A stretch of 20,732 bases of DNA from Batkoa obscura (taxonomy: Eukaryota > Entomophthoromycota > Entomophthoromycetes > Entomophthorales > Batkoaceae), in contig JASVEC010000275.1 in the NCBI GenBank assembly GCA_030770535.1, positions 1 through 20,732 on the forward strand, given 5' to 3'. Both the position numbers and the translations under genes were made by a program. The notes beneath the pieces were generated by a model that saw only the letters and a list, made by a program, of their open reading frames with translations, was not told where the DNA came from and did not search any database. This document shows, one piece after another, positions 1 to 9,154 of the stretch (positions within the stretch are counted from its first letter, which is position 1; every line of letters starts with the position of its first letter).

Positions 1-1395
1 TTATCTTCAATATAAGTATGTGTATTAAAATCTCTACTGTTAAACTGTAAGCTACAGACACTAGAATTACTAATTTCAATTGCATTTAAAAAAAATTGTC
101 GATATTTTTTCAATTCTTCTTCTCCGTTTTTACCTAACATTATTTCATATTTAGTTGTATAAACTTTACCCCATAAGTATACTAACCTAGGAAACTGAAT
201 CAAATGACTTAAACAGCTTTTGTTATGATGTCTAAGGTATTTATTATAATATAAGCTAGTATTAGGAGACTAAAAAATAAGCTTATATTAATTTTGTAGT
301 ATATCATAATATTACTATTTAACTTACCTCACTGGAAGTATCTGAATCTTTATCATAAGACAACGAAGGTGGTGTCAATGATAATCCATTACTTTTGACC
401 GAATCTTTCCTATCAATATTCATGCTTCCATTATACACACTGTTTCCTCTACCAAAAATCTCACTATCAATCCTTTGTATTTCTTCAATATAACTTTGTT
501 CCAAAAATTGTGCTGGTGTCAATGTCGGTTTTTTTGTAAACATAGCTATTATTTGATCATAAAAAATACAAGTAATCCATGTAGTTACTCTTTCAAACCT
601 ATTTTCAGTATCATTCAATTTAGTAATTGATTCAGTATAGCTGGTAAGGTTATGTAAGTTTAGGATGTGTGCTCTAGCCATGATTTTCACATCTCTTTGG
701 GAACATATGTCTTTTAAGTTTTGCCCAAACTCTTCAAAACCAATAAGAATTTCTGCTTGTAAGTCGGATAAGCTTTGATAACTATTGTTGTTTTGTAATA
801 GATAGATGCCATGGTTATAAAACCTATCTTCATTTAATGGTGGATTTAAAGTGGACTTGTTTTTTATCTGTTGTAAATAACGATGCGTTTTACATAATAT
901 AGCACACATCAATGCGGAGTTGATATCCACTTCTGATTGATAAGATCGTAACTTTTCTAAGCTTATAAATGGTAACGTTGGGTGACAATGATCAATAAAG
1001 ACCCTCATTAGATAATTTAAGTATGGCTGCTTGACCCTTTTAGTCATACTTGTACTTGTATTGCTATTTATAAAATTACTTAACATATTTTCTCTCAATT
1101 TAAAATTCATGTTGAATCCATCATTATTATTATAAAAATTATCACATCTATATTGATCAATAATACTATCAATTTTCGCACCGTTCCATTTACTCAAGTT
1201 ATCCAACCCTAACTTCTTTATTATTCCTTCAAGATAAGTCACCTTTTTTCTTATTTCTGATACTTTGACTCTAGGCTGTCTAGCTACCTCTGGATACGCA
1301 CAGGACCAGTCTTTGTTATTACACCGGGTACACAAAGGTTGAACCCCATCACACTTCTTTTTATCTTTACGACAGCGTAAACAAGCAACTACCAT
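1..1395 (-). CDS. Zn2Cys6 transcription factor A, two exons visible, 3' part off the window
   Basis: Exon 1 is 1395-328 and exon 2 is 269-1, still open at the window edge. The protein starts MVVACLRCRKDKKKCDG, and the cluster cysteines are residues 5, 8, 15, 22, 25 and 32 (C-X2-C-X6-C-X6-C-X2-C-X6-C), the fungal Gal4-type binuclear zinc DNA-binding domain. A short heptad-like linker follows (about residues 46-62, VTYLEGIIKKLG), a likely dimerisation coil. From about residue 123 the segment LMRVFIDHCHPTLPF, then SALMCAILC, resembles the start of the fungal middle-homology region. Read unspliced, the frame stops 3 codons after a GTAAGT donor. Splicing joins it to an 89-codon open frame beginning SPNTSLYYNKYLRHHNK. 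The expected role is a nuclear sequence-specific transcription regulator; target unknown. It is less like B, C and D than they are like each other. Confidence 0.85.
270..327 (-). other. Intron of transcription factor gene A (58 nt)
   Basis: On the minus strand the donor reads GAG|GTAAGT, with the last exon base at 328. The acceptor reads TTATTTTTTAG|TCT, with the next exon starting at 269. The intron lies between codons (phase 0). Exon 2 is open for its whole visible 269 nt in the predicted frame, whereas the unspliced frame ends at once. AT-rich and short, as in compact fungal genes. Confidence 0.85.
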
Positions 1396-2304
1396 TTTTT
1401 ATTACGTTGTTTGAGATTAAGGAATTGAAAGCTAAAAAGTTCAAATAAAGTGCAGAAGGTTTTTTATGCTGATTTGAATGGTTGAATATAATTCAATTTT
1501 TATAGGTGGATTTTAAATCTACTGCGTAGAGTGAGATTGTTGACCAAATCAATTAATTCTAGCATTAACTTTTTCACATTGCAGCCTTTTCTTTCATGTT
1601 TTTAAGTGTATTTATACTTATTAAAATGTCTATTGTAATCAAGAACTAATAATGGTCAACATAATACAGTTAGCTGTAATGACAATTTGTATCATTTTGA
1701 CCAGAGAGCAATAGTGGAGCCTTAATAATGGATTAATTTGGAAGTATTATTTAATGCTTAGTTTTGCAAAATCTTACATAGGAAGGCAATTTCAAAAAAG
1801 TCCCAGTTTATTGTATTTATGATTAGTGGTGGTAAAGAAGGGTCTTACTTTTTAGCCTTTTAAATATCATAGATCGATAAGCTTACTCCTAATTTGCAAA
1901 GACATTCACTTCATCTCATTAAGTTTTCCATTATATTAAATAAATCTTTTGCTATAAGTTATTAGTGAAAATGAAGTTTTTTTTTAATAATCGGAGTTAA
2001 ATTGTTTTTTTGGAAAAATATGATCGGACTTATAAATTAGCGCTGAATTTAAACTTAAATTAGTTTAGATAATATTTCAAACTTAAAGACCAATTATAAC
2101 ATCTTAAAAGTCATTATTAAATTTAAACTTAGTTCATGAAATAGCAATAGTTTAAGATACAAGTAACAGTCATAAAGAAATGATACAAGGGTCAATATGA
2201 ACTATGAAATTTCAAAAATACAACAAAAAACTAAGCTAACTACATTTATTCATAAATAAAATATATGGCCTTCTTCTATATACAGCTCATTACTTTCTCT
2301 CATT
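1396..2304. other. Intergenic, between the 5' end of gene A and the 3' end of gene B
   Basis: This 909-bp AT-rich stretch should hold the promoter of gene A and the 3' UTR of gene B, both on the minus strand. A minus-strand AATAAA lies near 2245-2250, about 55 nt after the stop of B, and may be its polyadenylation signal. I see no convincing open frame, RNA gene or mini-element here. Confidence 0.5.
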
Positions 2305-4024
2305 TTATTTCCTCTTTCCACCCTTTCCTAAGCTATCTTCAACGAGTCCCAATAACCAAAGATTTAGTCGTACCATCATAGCAAAACTTTCGACTTCCAT
2401 CAGCCCTTTTAAATACAATTCACCTGAAAGTAAACTAGTTTGTAGCCCTGTATCTTCTTTCTTTTTATACCTTTTAACAAACATTAAACATTGAGCCAAT
2501 TGAGCTATACCAAAAGTAAGCATATGAAATTTAGGTAGTAAATCAGCATACTTAATAATCTGTTGACATTGTGATAAAGTATTATTGATTTGTTCAATAT
2601 CAGCCGGTGGAGTTTCAGTAGTGGCTTTATCAGGATGAGTCGGTGTATAAAATTTTAATGAATTTATAAAATAGTTATGATAATGATAATTAAACAATAT
2701 ATGATTTTTAAATTGGTTGATTATTTCTAGTTTATTTTTAACACCCTTAAAATTGCCCAATTTTGTAAACAACATCACATATTTAAAGGATATTTGTTTT
2801 AATTGATTTAATAATTCTTTGCTTTTGTTGGCTAGCTGAGAAGGCGATTGATTACAATTAATGTACTCGTTTTTTTAACAGACATAAATCATATATTAAA
2901 ATAGCCAACTCATTGTAATAAGAACTAAAGAGAATATGGCATACTTTAGTTAAATTCAACTCCCTCTTTCTATTGTTGTTAGTTAATTGGGCTTGTATGG
3001 TTATAAAGACTGCCATTAAAGCTTCCGATTTAAAGGGAATAGGTAAATAATTACCAGCTAAGACATTGGAATTTAAATGTAAATAAATTAAAGCAGAATA
3101 AGCTAATCCTCGTTCTTGATTACGAGTTTTTGATAATTTGTAACATGTTTTATGAATAGCTAAAAAAGTGGTGATCCTATAAGCCTGAGCTAGTAATTTT
3201 TCTTTTAATTTACCGAGCCATGAGAAAGAAGACAAACTAGAGATGGTGATTATTATAATTTGTAAATTTTCTAAAGTTGGTGAGATTTTGTAACACAGGT
3301 GTAAATTGTTATATAGTTTAGCTTCAAAATACTTTAATAGCCTGGTGATAGTTGAATCAGGTTTTAACCAAGATAAACCGGAGGCTAAGATGGCTGCTTT
3401 TAATACGGTATTTTTAGTATCGAATTGAAACTCTCTTTCAATAAATAAAGGCAAAATTAAATTATTATAATCAAAATAATGTTGATAAGCTAAATTCAAG
3501 ATGGTTTGATTTTCATTAGAATGCTCAATGCTTTTCTGTTCTAATTTTACCTTTTGTAATTGTTTGCGTACAAAGATGCCCAGCTTTTCCGTTAACTTTA
3601 AAAATAAACTTATACCTTCACTAGGTTTATAGGGAGATGGATATTGAATCAATGTCATTAAATTACCCAATGCTTCTTTACGTGGGAATTGTTGCATAAT
3701 GGATATAACGGTATAATTTTTATTAAAATCTTTAGGTAATCTGATCACATTAAACCGAAACTTAGTTTGATAATTGGAGTCTTCTGTTACCTTTTTTGTA
3801 ATTTCAAGTTGTTCTTCAATGGGTTCATTCACTCGAAATGTGGCTACTTTATCTTCAAACTTGTATGTTTGCTTTTTATAATTTGTTTTTAAAGTATAAG
3901 TGCATGTTACTCCTCTTTGAGTACATCGTTCGCATTCTGGTAAACTACGGCAGCACTGTCGATGGATCTTTATACATTGATTGCATCGTAATTGACTCTT
4001 ACTCGGTGTTTTTAGGGTTGGCAT
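2305..4024 (-). pseudogene. Zn2Cys6 transcription factor B, paralogue of C and D, broken by one frameshift
   Basis: The frame opens at 4024 (MPTLKTPSKSQLRCNQCIK) and runs to a stop ending at 2858. A second frame, 2778-2305, carries the C-terminal part. The cluster cysteines are residues 14, 17, 24, 31, 34 and 41. The post-cluster motif YKKQTYKFEDKVATFRV matches YGKQLYMIEENIMSFKV of C and YSKQLLTIEDNISSFKL of D. The middle-homology start is YFDYNNLILPLFIEREF. The second frame holds PKFHMLTFGIAQLAQCLMF, aligning with the end of C and D. The break maps to the T7 run at 2870-2876 (A7 in the sense strand): reading it as six A continues LLKNEYINCNQS, matching LLKESHIEL in C, without a stop for the remaining ~190 codons. 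The implied length is 572 residues, beside 593 and 575 for C and D. This is either a young pseudogene or a one-base homopolymer sequencing error. No intron is visible. Confidence 0.85.
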
Positions 4025-4408
4025 CTTTAATTTACTGAATTGTTATTTAGATCAAAAGTAAAACTTTTTTTAGAATTAGTTTGGTCATGTTAAAGATTAG
4101 ATTCAATTGAGTTTACTTTACTTTTTTCCTAAATTTAGTAGCTTCTGCTTTAGTCATCAACTTTTAACTTGTACCAATCAATTTTGGCAAGTAAAAATTT
4201 AAATAAAATTCAAAATAAGTTTAATAATCAAATATGGTTATATTTTTTAAATAAAATAAGTAAGATACATTAAAGGTATTGTTGTTTTTGTTAAATACTT
4301 ACAAACTATAAATATATATACTTAATGGTTAATATAGGCTTGGGTTATTAAATATACTCTTGTTGAAGACTCACTTTTAGAAAACTTTGCTTAAGAAAGT
4401 CAAGAATA

Positions 4409-4501
4409 GGAAGTACTTTTTGTTAAATTTTGCTAATAATTTTTCCGCTCAAGTAGCGCTTAAAAAATGGAAAAAGTAATGAAACTAAAAAACACACTCC
4501 A
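4409..4501 (-). mobile_element. MITE copy 1 (TGGGG family), reverse orientation, degenerate left tip
   Basis: On the minus strand this reads TGGAGTGTGTTTTTTAGTTT, then TCATTACTTTTTCCATTTTT and the core AAGCGCTACTTGAGCG, matching the other five copies along its length. The far end is eroded (TTCC in place of the ATCCCCA seen elsewhere) and a few bases shorter. It is flanked by TA at 4407-4408 and TA at 4502-4503, read as a 2-bp target-site duplication. It has no coding capacity. About 0.4 kb upstream of gene B. Confidence 0.75.
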
Positions 4502-4705
4502 TAATTGAAATTTAAGCAGTTTACTTATTTGGACAAAGGTAAGTCGAATTTTTGCTCTTAGCTACTACTCTTCCGTTATAATTTTTGCCTTGATTTAAAA
4601 AGCTTTTACCTAGTTCATGATCTAAAAGTTTAGTCATACAATTTTAATGGTCCAATCAAGAGCCCCAAAAAGCAAAAATTGAACCAAGGTAGAAGTTACA
4701 ACAGG

Positions 4706-4805
4706 AGGAAATATTTTTTTCGGTTTCATTACTTTTCCACTTTTTAAACACTATTTGAGTGAAAGTATTATTAGTGAAATTCTTAAACAAGAAAATACAT
4801 CCCCA
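4706..4805 (+). mobile_element. MITE copy 2 (TGGGG family)
   Basis: A 100-bp copy with GGTTTCATTACTTTTCCAC near its left end, the core ACACTATTTGAGTG, and the right end ATACATCCCCA. The left tip has drifted (AGGAAATATT where others read TGGGGATGTT). The flanks are GG at 4704-4705 and GG at 4806-4807, a 2-bp duplication that is not TA. It faces MITE copy 1 with the GTTTCATTA ends inward, 204 bp apart. Confidence 0.8.
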
Positions 4806-5529
4806 GGAACAGTAATATAATAACTTTATTATAGAACAAACAACTAATGATAAAATGATAATTTAGGTGTCTGATTTTATTATCTTATCGTTTTGTATAA
4901 ATACCTTAATAACAATTATTTTTAACCTTTTATCTAGAATTTGACATTTAAATTTAATTATGTTCTACAAGGCAATCATTAGGTTATAATAAATAATTGA
5001 AAGAAAAATAGTATACTAATTTTATTTGTTAATAAGTGACTTGACAAAATTTACCGGTTAATGTCACTATTAACAGTTTTTTCATTAAGCCGGATCTTGC
5101 TGGCTTTCCTAAACGAGTCAAATGACTTAGACTTATATTTAAAACTGTTTTGTACTTGGAATTAACTTTTTCATTCTAACATAAAAGGAAGACAACACCT
5201 TATGCAAATAAACTTATACAATGGTTAACTAAACAGCTCACTGGTATTCGAACGAATAACTAACAGTAAAGGGCATCTTTTTAAAACATTATTTCGATAA
5301 TCAAAATCAGCTCCAGAGTTTGAGTGATTTACTCTTGATGAATGGTCTAAATTGTAAAACTTTACAATATAAACAAAAAACATAATACTGAGATCGAAAT
5401 AAAATACAAATTTGATAAATCTTTATTATTGAGATATATATTGTACTAGTAAACTTTATTTCAATTTTTGAAAAAAAAATAATGTAATGTAATAGGCTTC
5501 AGTATATCTGATTCTCTCAATTAAGGATA

Positions 5530-5552
5530 TGGGGTTGTCTGAATTAGTTTCA
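5530..5552 (+). repeat. Left terminal inverted repeat of transposon copy 1
   Basis: 23 bp beginning TGGGGTTGTCTGAATTAGTT. It matches the inward reading of 7973-7995 except at four positions. The sequence just inside it (TTTCATTATTTTATCCAATT) also resembles the A-end of the MITE family. Confidence 0.9.
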
Positions 5553-5980
5553 TTATTTTATCCAATTTTAAAAAAATTTGTATTTTAAAAACTTCGCTTA
5601 AAATTCTATAAAATCACATCTTTTATTAAAACAAAAGTACCCAAACACAGTTCTAAACCATTATATTATAGCTCATACTGTAAGTTAGTTGAATTTCTAC
5701 TAGATCTTAAATACATGTTCTTATAAAGCTTAATTGAGAAATATTTATTATCAACTGCTTTATAACCAACATCGTAGATTTATTATCAAATAAATAAACT
5801 ACTTTAATGTTATAATTACATTATTAATATATTGCCAAGTTAATAAATAGCTGCATGGGAGGGAGTGGTCAGCCCCAAAACTATAATTGACCATCCCTAT
5901 ATAGTACAAGTAATAATAGTTTTTACATATTATTACAGTTACTTGTTCTTTGACTATTTATTAACTTAGCTATTAATAAC
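5553..5980. promoter_or_regulatory. Transposon copy 1, 3' non-coding region with nested inverted repeats
   Basis: This stretch lies between the left terminal repeat and the transposase stop. It contains an outer perfect 14-bp inverted repeat, AAGTTAATAAATAG (5837-5850) against CTATTTATTAACTT (5954-5967). Inside it is GGGAGTGGTCA (5861-5871) pairing with TGACCATCCC (5888-5897) with one bulged base, and an imperfect pair from ACAAGTAATAATA (5906-5918) with TATTATTACAGTTACTTGT. Each outer arm contains AATAAA on one strand, and the arm at 5954-5967 gives a minus-strand polyadenylation-like signal just after the stop. A role in transcript 3' ends or transposase binding is inference. Confidence 0.65.
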
Positions 5981-7684
5981 TTAAGTAATCCTAACATTTA
6001 ACAATCTATTTCTATCATTCAACAAACTACTTACTTGCTTAGTAAATATCGAAATTTTCAAATTCTCTGTTATCTTCGTAAGGTAAGCTGGGATCGATCT
6101 TTTAATTTTTCTGTTTTCTATAGACTCTATAACTTTAATTGGGACTATATCGCTTTTTTTTGATGTATCAGATACTGGATAACAATGTAGTTTATTGTTA
6201 TGTTTAATAAAATGTAAATACTTCTTAATGCCCTGCATCTCTATTATTCTTTTTGTATTTTTGTTTCTTTTATACTTTTTAAAAATTATATCTGTTTTCC
6301 CATTATTAACAGTCGAGTTATTAATTTTATTATGCTCACAAATAAAAGCCTCAAATCTTGAAATTAATTGATCGATATCTTCTATTTTACCTAACGCTTC
6401 AAAACTACTTTTCCATTTTGAAAGGTTTCCAAAATGTCCATCAACTATACTTTTTCCATGATGCTCAGCAAAAAAATTAAGATTAACATTCAAACTACTA
6501 TTTATTTTATGAATTTCTTTAAACATATAATGTAAGAACTCTTGGGATCTAAAATGATTTCCTGTATCTGCCCATATATTAATTTTTGTAAACTTTTTAA
6601 ATAGAAGCTCTGTAGAGATTAAATCGATTAAACAATCTCCTGCATATGCTGAATCATGATTCAATATTTCAGATAAATAATCAAAGTAAACTTTGCCTAT
6701 TGTTTTATCATCTTTTAAATATAATACACCAAAGCCTAATACTGATATAGCTTGTTTATTATAATGATCTAAATTTATTGAATCTGGTCTTGTCCCTATT
6801 TCCATATTTTGTTTAAAATCTAAAACTATTATACAACTTTTGTTATTTAATTTTTTGATAGTTTCATTAAATGTGTTTTTTTGAGTATCAACACAGAATT
6901 TATGTAATTTGTATAATTTTTCTTCTTCGTTGAAAATTTCTTCTATCTCTGCTTTGTTTTTTGCTGTATTTATTTTATTTTCAAATAACTTTTTTCTAAC
7001 TGTATACTGGGTACATATATTACATAGATCCGTTTTTCTTGCTGGATTTTTGAAATTAGTTGGTATATATTTAAAGAACGTTGACCTGGCTACTGCTTTA
7101 TCTCTTAGATCATTCAAATATTTACTATATATCATTCTTCTACTTTTATTTAATATATATATATTATCTGATGAATATTTACTATCGTTATTTTTTTTAT
7201 TAAATCTTGATGAAATAGTTGAATCATTTAGTAAATATTGTATGATAGTTTCAATTTGGTCATCTTTAATTTTTTTTGTATTTTTAATAATAGGTTTTAA
7301 TGTTGATATTTTATTATTATTACTTGTTTTTGAATAATCATATTGATTTCTATTTATATTAAACCCAAAACTCTTACATTCATCAAAAGAATATACTGAA
7401 GCTATAGTTGATAATAACGCTACTTGCTGACTTTTGTTTCCTGTTTCCCTTAAAGCACTAATTTTATACATTACTTGATTAAGTTTATTATTATCGATAG
7501 TAAACTTTGATAATATATCTTTTCTTTGTTTTGTTTTATTATAAAATTCCATGAACCTTGGGTTGTTATAAGTAGCTCTTAAAATTGATGTAAATGAATT
7601 ACAATGTTTATATTGTGTACTCCTCCCTATTGTATTGAAGTTTTCAAAAATTCCATTTCGAAGTTTAGTTATGAAAGTTTGCAT
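5981..7684 (-). CDS. DDE-type transposase of transposon copy 1 (567 aa)
   Basis: The protein is uninterrupted from MQTFITKLRNGIFENF to a stop 451 bp inside the left element end. A candidate zinc knuckle is CNIC (C221, C224) with LHKFC (H261, C264). The RNase H-like core then shows VLDF with D289, IWADTGNHF with D373, and FFAEHHGKSIVDGHFG with E407 and D415. D289, D373 and either D415 or E407 are the probable metal-binding triad. The HGKS-x3-DG motif occurs in transposase-like proteins of several eukaryotes, but I cannot name the superfamily. The N-terminal ~200 residues are basic and helix-rich, a likely DNA-binding region with no motif I recognise. Expected role: cut-and-paste transposition by binding the TGGGG ends. 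It differs from the copy-2 protein at three residues. No intron is needed. The start is the first ATG, close to the right element end. Confidence 0.88.
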   Translation of the reverse strand: MQTFITKLRNGIFENFNTIGRSTQYKHCNSFTSILRATYNNPRFMEFYNKTKQRKDILSKFTIDNNKLNQVMYKISALRETGNKSQQVALLSTIASVYSFDECKSFGFNINRNQYDYSKTSNNNKISTLKPIIKNTKKIKDDQIETIIQYLLNDSTISSRFNKKNNDSKYSSDNIYILNKSRRMIYSKYLNDLRDKAVARSTFFKYIPTNFKNPARKTDLCNICTQYTVRKKLFENKINTAKNKAEIEEIFNEEEKLYKLHKFCVDTQKNTFNETIKKLNNKSCIIVLDFKQNMEIGTRPDSINLDHYNKQAISVLGFGVLYLKDDKTIGKVYFDYLSEILNHDSAYAGDCLIDLISTELLFKKFTKINIWADTGNHFRSQEFLHYMFKEIHKINSSLNVNLNFFAEHHGKSIVDGHFGNLSKWKSSFEALGKIEDIDQLISRFEAFICEHNKINNSTVNNGKTDIIFKKYKRNKNTKRIIEMQGIKKYLHFIKHNNKLHCYPVSDTSKKSDIVPIKVIESIENRKIKRSIPAYLTKITENLKISIFTKQVSSLLNDRNRLLNVRIT

Positions 7685-7995
7685 TTTATTTTTATTTCAA
7701 CAAAAAATAAAGTCAAATAAAGTCAAATAACTGTGTTTATATAATTATGTATTTATATAATTATATAATCATATAGTTATATATTATATATCTGTTAAAT
7801 ATCTAACAGAACTAACATAAAATATATAGTTAGGAAAATTAGCTATTTAAGAAAAGGAAACAATTAAAATAAGTTTTAAATAGAGACATTTAATTTTAGG
7901 CTTTTTAGATTTAACCGTTATATTGAACACAAACTTGGAATTTTAAATTTGGATTAATTTCTAAGTAGATTCTGAAACCAATTAGGACAGCCCCA
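7685..7995 (-). promoter_or_regulatory. Transposon copy 1, 5' non-coding region and right terminal repeat
   Basis: This 311-bp region lies between the transposase ATG and the right end, and must hold the transposase promoter. It contains a direct repeat of AGTCAAATAA (7711-7720 and 7721-7730), a very AT-rich run at 7738-7793 built of TATATAATTAT-like units (TATA-like), and the terminal repeat at 7973-7995. It is identical by eye in both copies. Confidence 0.6.
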
Positions 7996-9154
7996 TATTA
8001 ATTTATCACCTGAATCCAAATATAGGTTGGTATTTGGATTTTGGAAATCTTGCTTTAATAAGATAGGTGAATATGTTATTGATGTCAGGTTATTATAGAA
8101 AGAGCATAAAGCAGTTGTACAATGAATTTTGAAATCTTTTGGCCTTTAACTCTTTTTTAGTATTTGGAGTAAAAAGAGATAGACTTAAGCTTCATTAAGT
8201 ATATCTAAGTATATCAAGTATTTATCTATGTTTTTATATATTCATAGAGCTGAGTGAAAGTTCGCTATTAATAGAGAAACCGATTGTATGTAGCTTATTT
8301 GCTGTTTAGTTCTATGTGGAAACTCAAATTCACTTCTCAACTCATCTAAAAGGCAGTCAATAAGCATTCTTTAATTTCATTATCATCCATTATAGAAATT
8401 AAGTTGAAAAGTAAGAATGTTGAATTTATTTAATGATGTTTGTTAGATTCTTTCATAAGCTCTTTATTCGAGTAAATCTAACATGGTAAGAGTTTATGTA
8501 TTGCAATAATGAATAGTTTTTAGTATAAGATGATAGATCTTGTTTTTGACATAAATTGAATTCACTGTTGCAGCCAATAACATCTGACGATTTTTCAAGT
8601 AAAATAGCACTTATAGAAAGATCTAATAGAACAAAATAATAAATTATTCAGAAAGTATACTTTTTACTTATATAGCCAACTTACTAAAGTTAATATGCTA
8701 AAAAAGGCGCGATGACTAGGTCATATTTTATAAAAAAAACTACTAAAATACCTTTTGCATAATCTAGGAACCTAGAAATATCGCACTTTCGAAGTTTTTT
8801 TTGGTAGTTGGAATACACAAAGTGATATATAAATATATATTTTTAACAGTTTAAATTACTTGGCAGTCGGCTAAACTCATTGCTGTTACTTGATTTTTAT
8901 AAATAAAGAAAACAAATTCCTAAGCATATGGGGATGTATTTTTTTGTTTGAGGATTTTATCAACGATTTTTTCGTTCAAATAGCGCTTAAAAAATGGAAA
9001 AAGTAATGAAATCAAAAAAATCATCCCCATATCATTATTGATCTTTTAAAATTCTTATTAAAAATTAAGATTGGGAAGTCAATATTATTGCACTTTATAC
9101 TTTTTTGATTAATTTATAGGAATCTTTATTAGACTATAAAGCTAAAGTAATATA
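7996..9154. other. Spacer between the two transposon copies
   Basis: 1,159 bp of AT-rich DNA without a convincing gene. It holds MITE copy 3 (8929-9029) and a perfect 10-bp hairpin, AATCCAAATA (8013-8022) with TATTTGGATT (8031-8040), just outside the right end of transposon copy 1. I see nothing else I can name. Confidence 0.5.
8929..9029 (-). mobile_element. MITE copy 3 (TGGGG family), best-preserved ends
   Basis: 101 bp with the clearest inverted ends of the six: TGGGGATGTATTTTTTTG on the left and, read inward on the other strand, TGGGGATGATTTTTTTG on the right. It is flanked by TA at 8927-8928 and 9030-9031. The minus strand carries GATTTCATTACTTTTTCC and AAGCGCTATTTGAACG. It is non-coding, and sits 125 bp left of transposon copy 2. 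Confidence 0.88.

Larger units (their letters stand above)
4025..5529. other. Intergenic, upstream of gene B, with two MITE copies
   Basis: About 1.5 kb of AT-rich non-coding DNA between the start of gene B and the left end of transposon copy 1. It contains MITE copies at 4409-4501 and 4706-4805 in opposite orientation. The B promoter should lie just above 4024. From 4806 to 5529 I see no gene, RNA or further element copy. Confidence 0.5.
5530..7995 (-). mobile_element. DNA transposon copy 1, 2,466 bp, apparently complete
   Basis: The terminal inverted repeats are 5530-5552 (begins TGGGGTTGTCTGAATT) and 7973-7995 (inward TGGGGCTGTCCTAATT), agreeing at 19 of 23 positions. It is flanked by TA at 5528-5529 and TA at 7996-7997. 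Because the context is ATAT on both sides, a 4-bp repeat cannot be excluded, but the related mini-elements point to 2 bp. One intact transposase frame lies on the minus strand. The second copy at 9155-11620 has exactly the same length, with only about ten substitutions by eye (~0.4%), so at least one copy moved recently. I cannot place it in a named superfamily: a 2-bp duplication and a TGGGG terminus match no family I can cite with confidence. Confidence 0.93.

Noticed and set aside
3838-4038. 66-codon plus-strand frame over the start of gene B
   Set aside because: It lies opposite the zinc-cluster coding region, whose domain match is clear. It has no features of its own.
5240-5262. GGTATTCGAAC resembling a tRNA T-arm
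   Set aside because: No acceptor stem, D-arm or anticodon arm can be formed around it.
5526-5530. Four-base ATAT target duplication for the full-length transposon
   Set aside because: ATAT flanks both copies, but it is self-complementary and the related MITEs clearly show only two matching bases, so TA is the simpler reading. ATAT is not excluded.
6909-7337. Open 142-codon frame antisense to the transposase, also present in copy 2 at 10534-10962
   Set aside because: It is a hydrophobic F/L/I-rich translation typical of the reverse strand of AT-rich, Lys/Asn-rich coding sequence. Its presence in both copies follows from copy identity.
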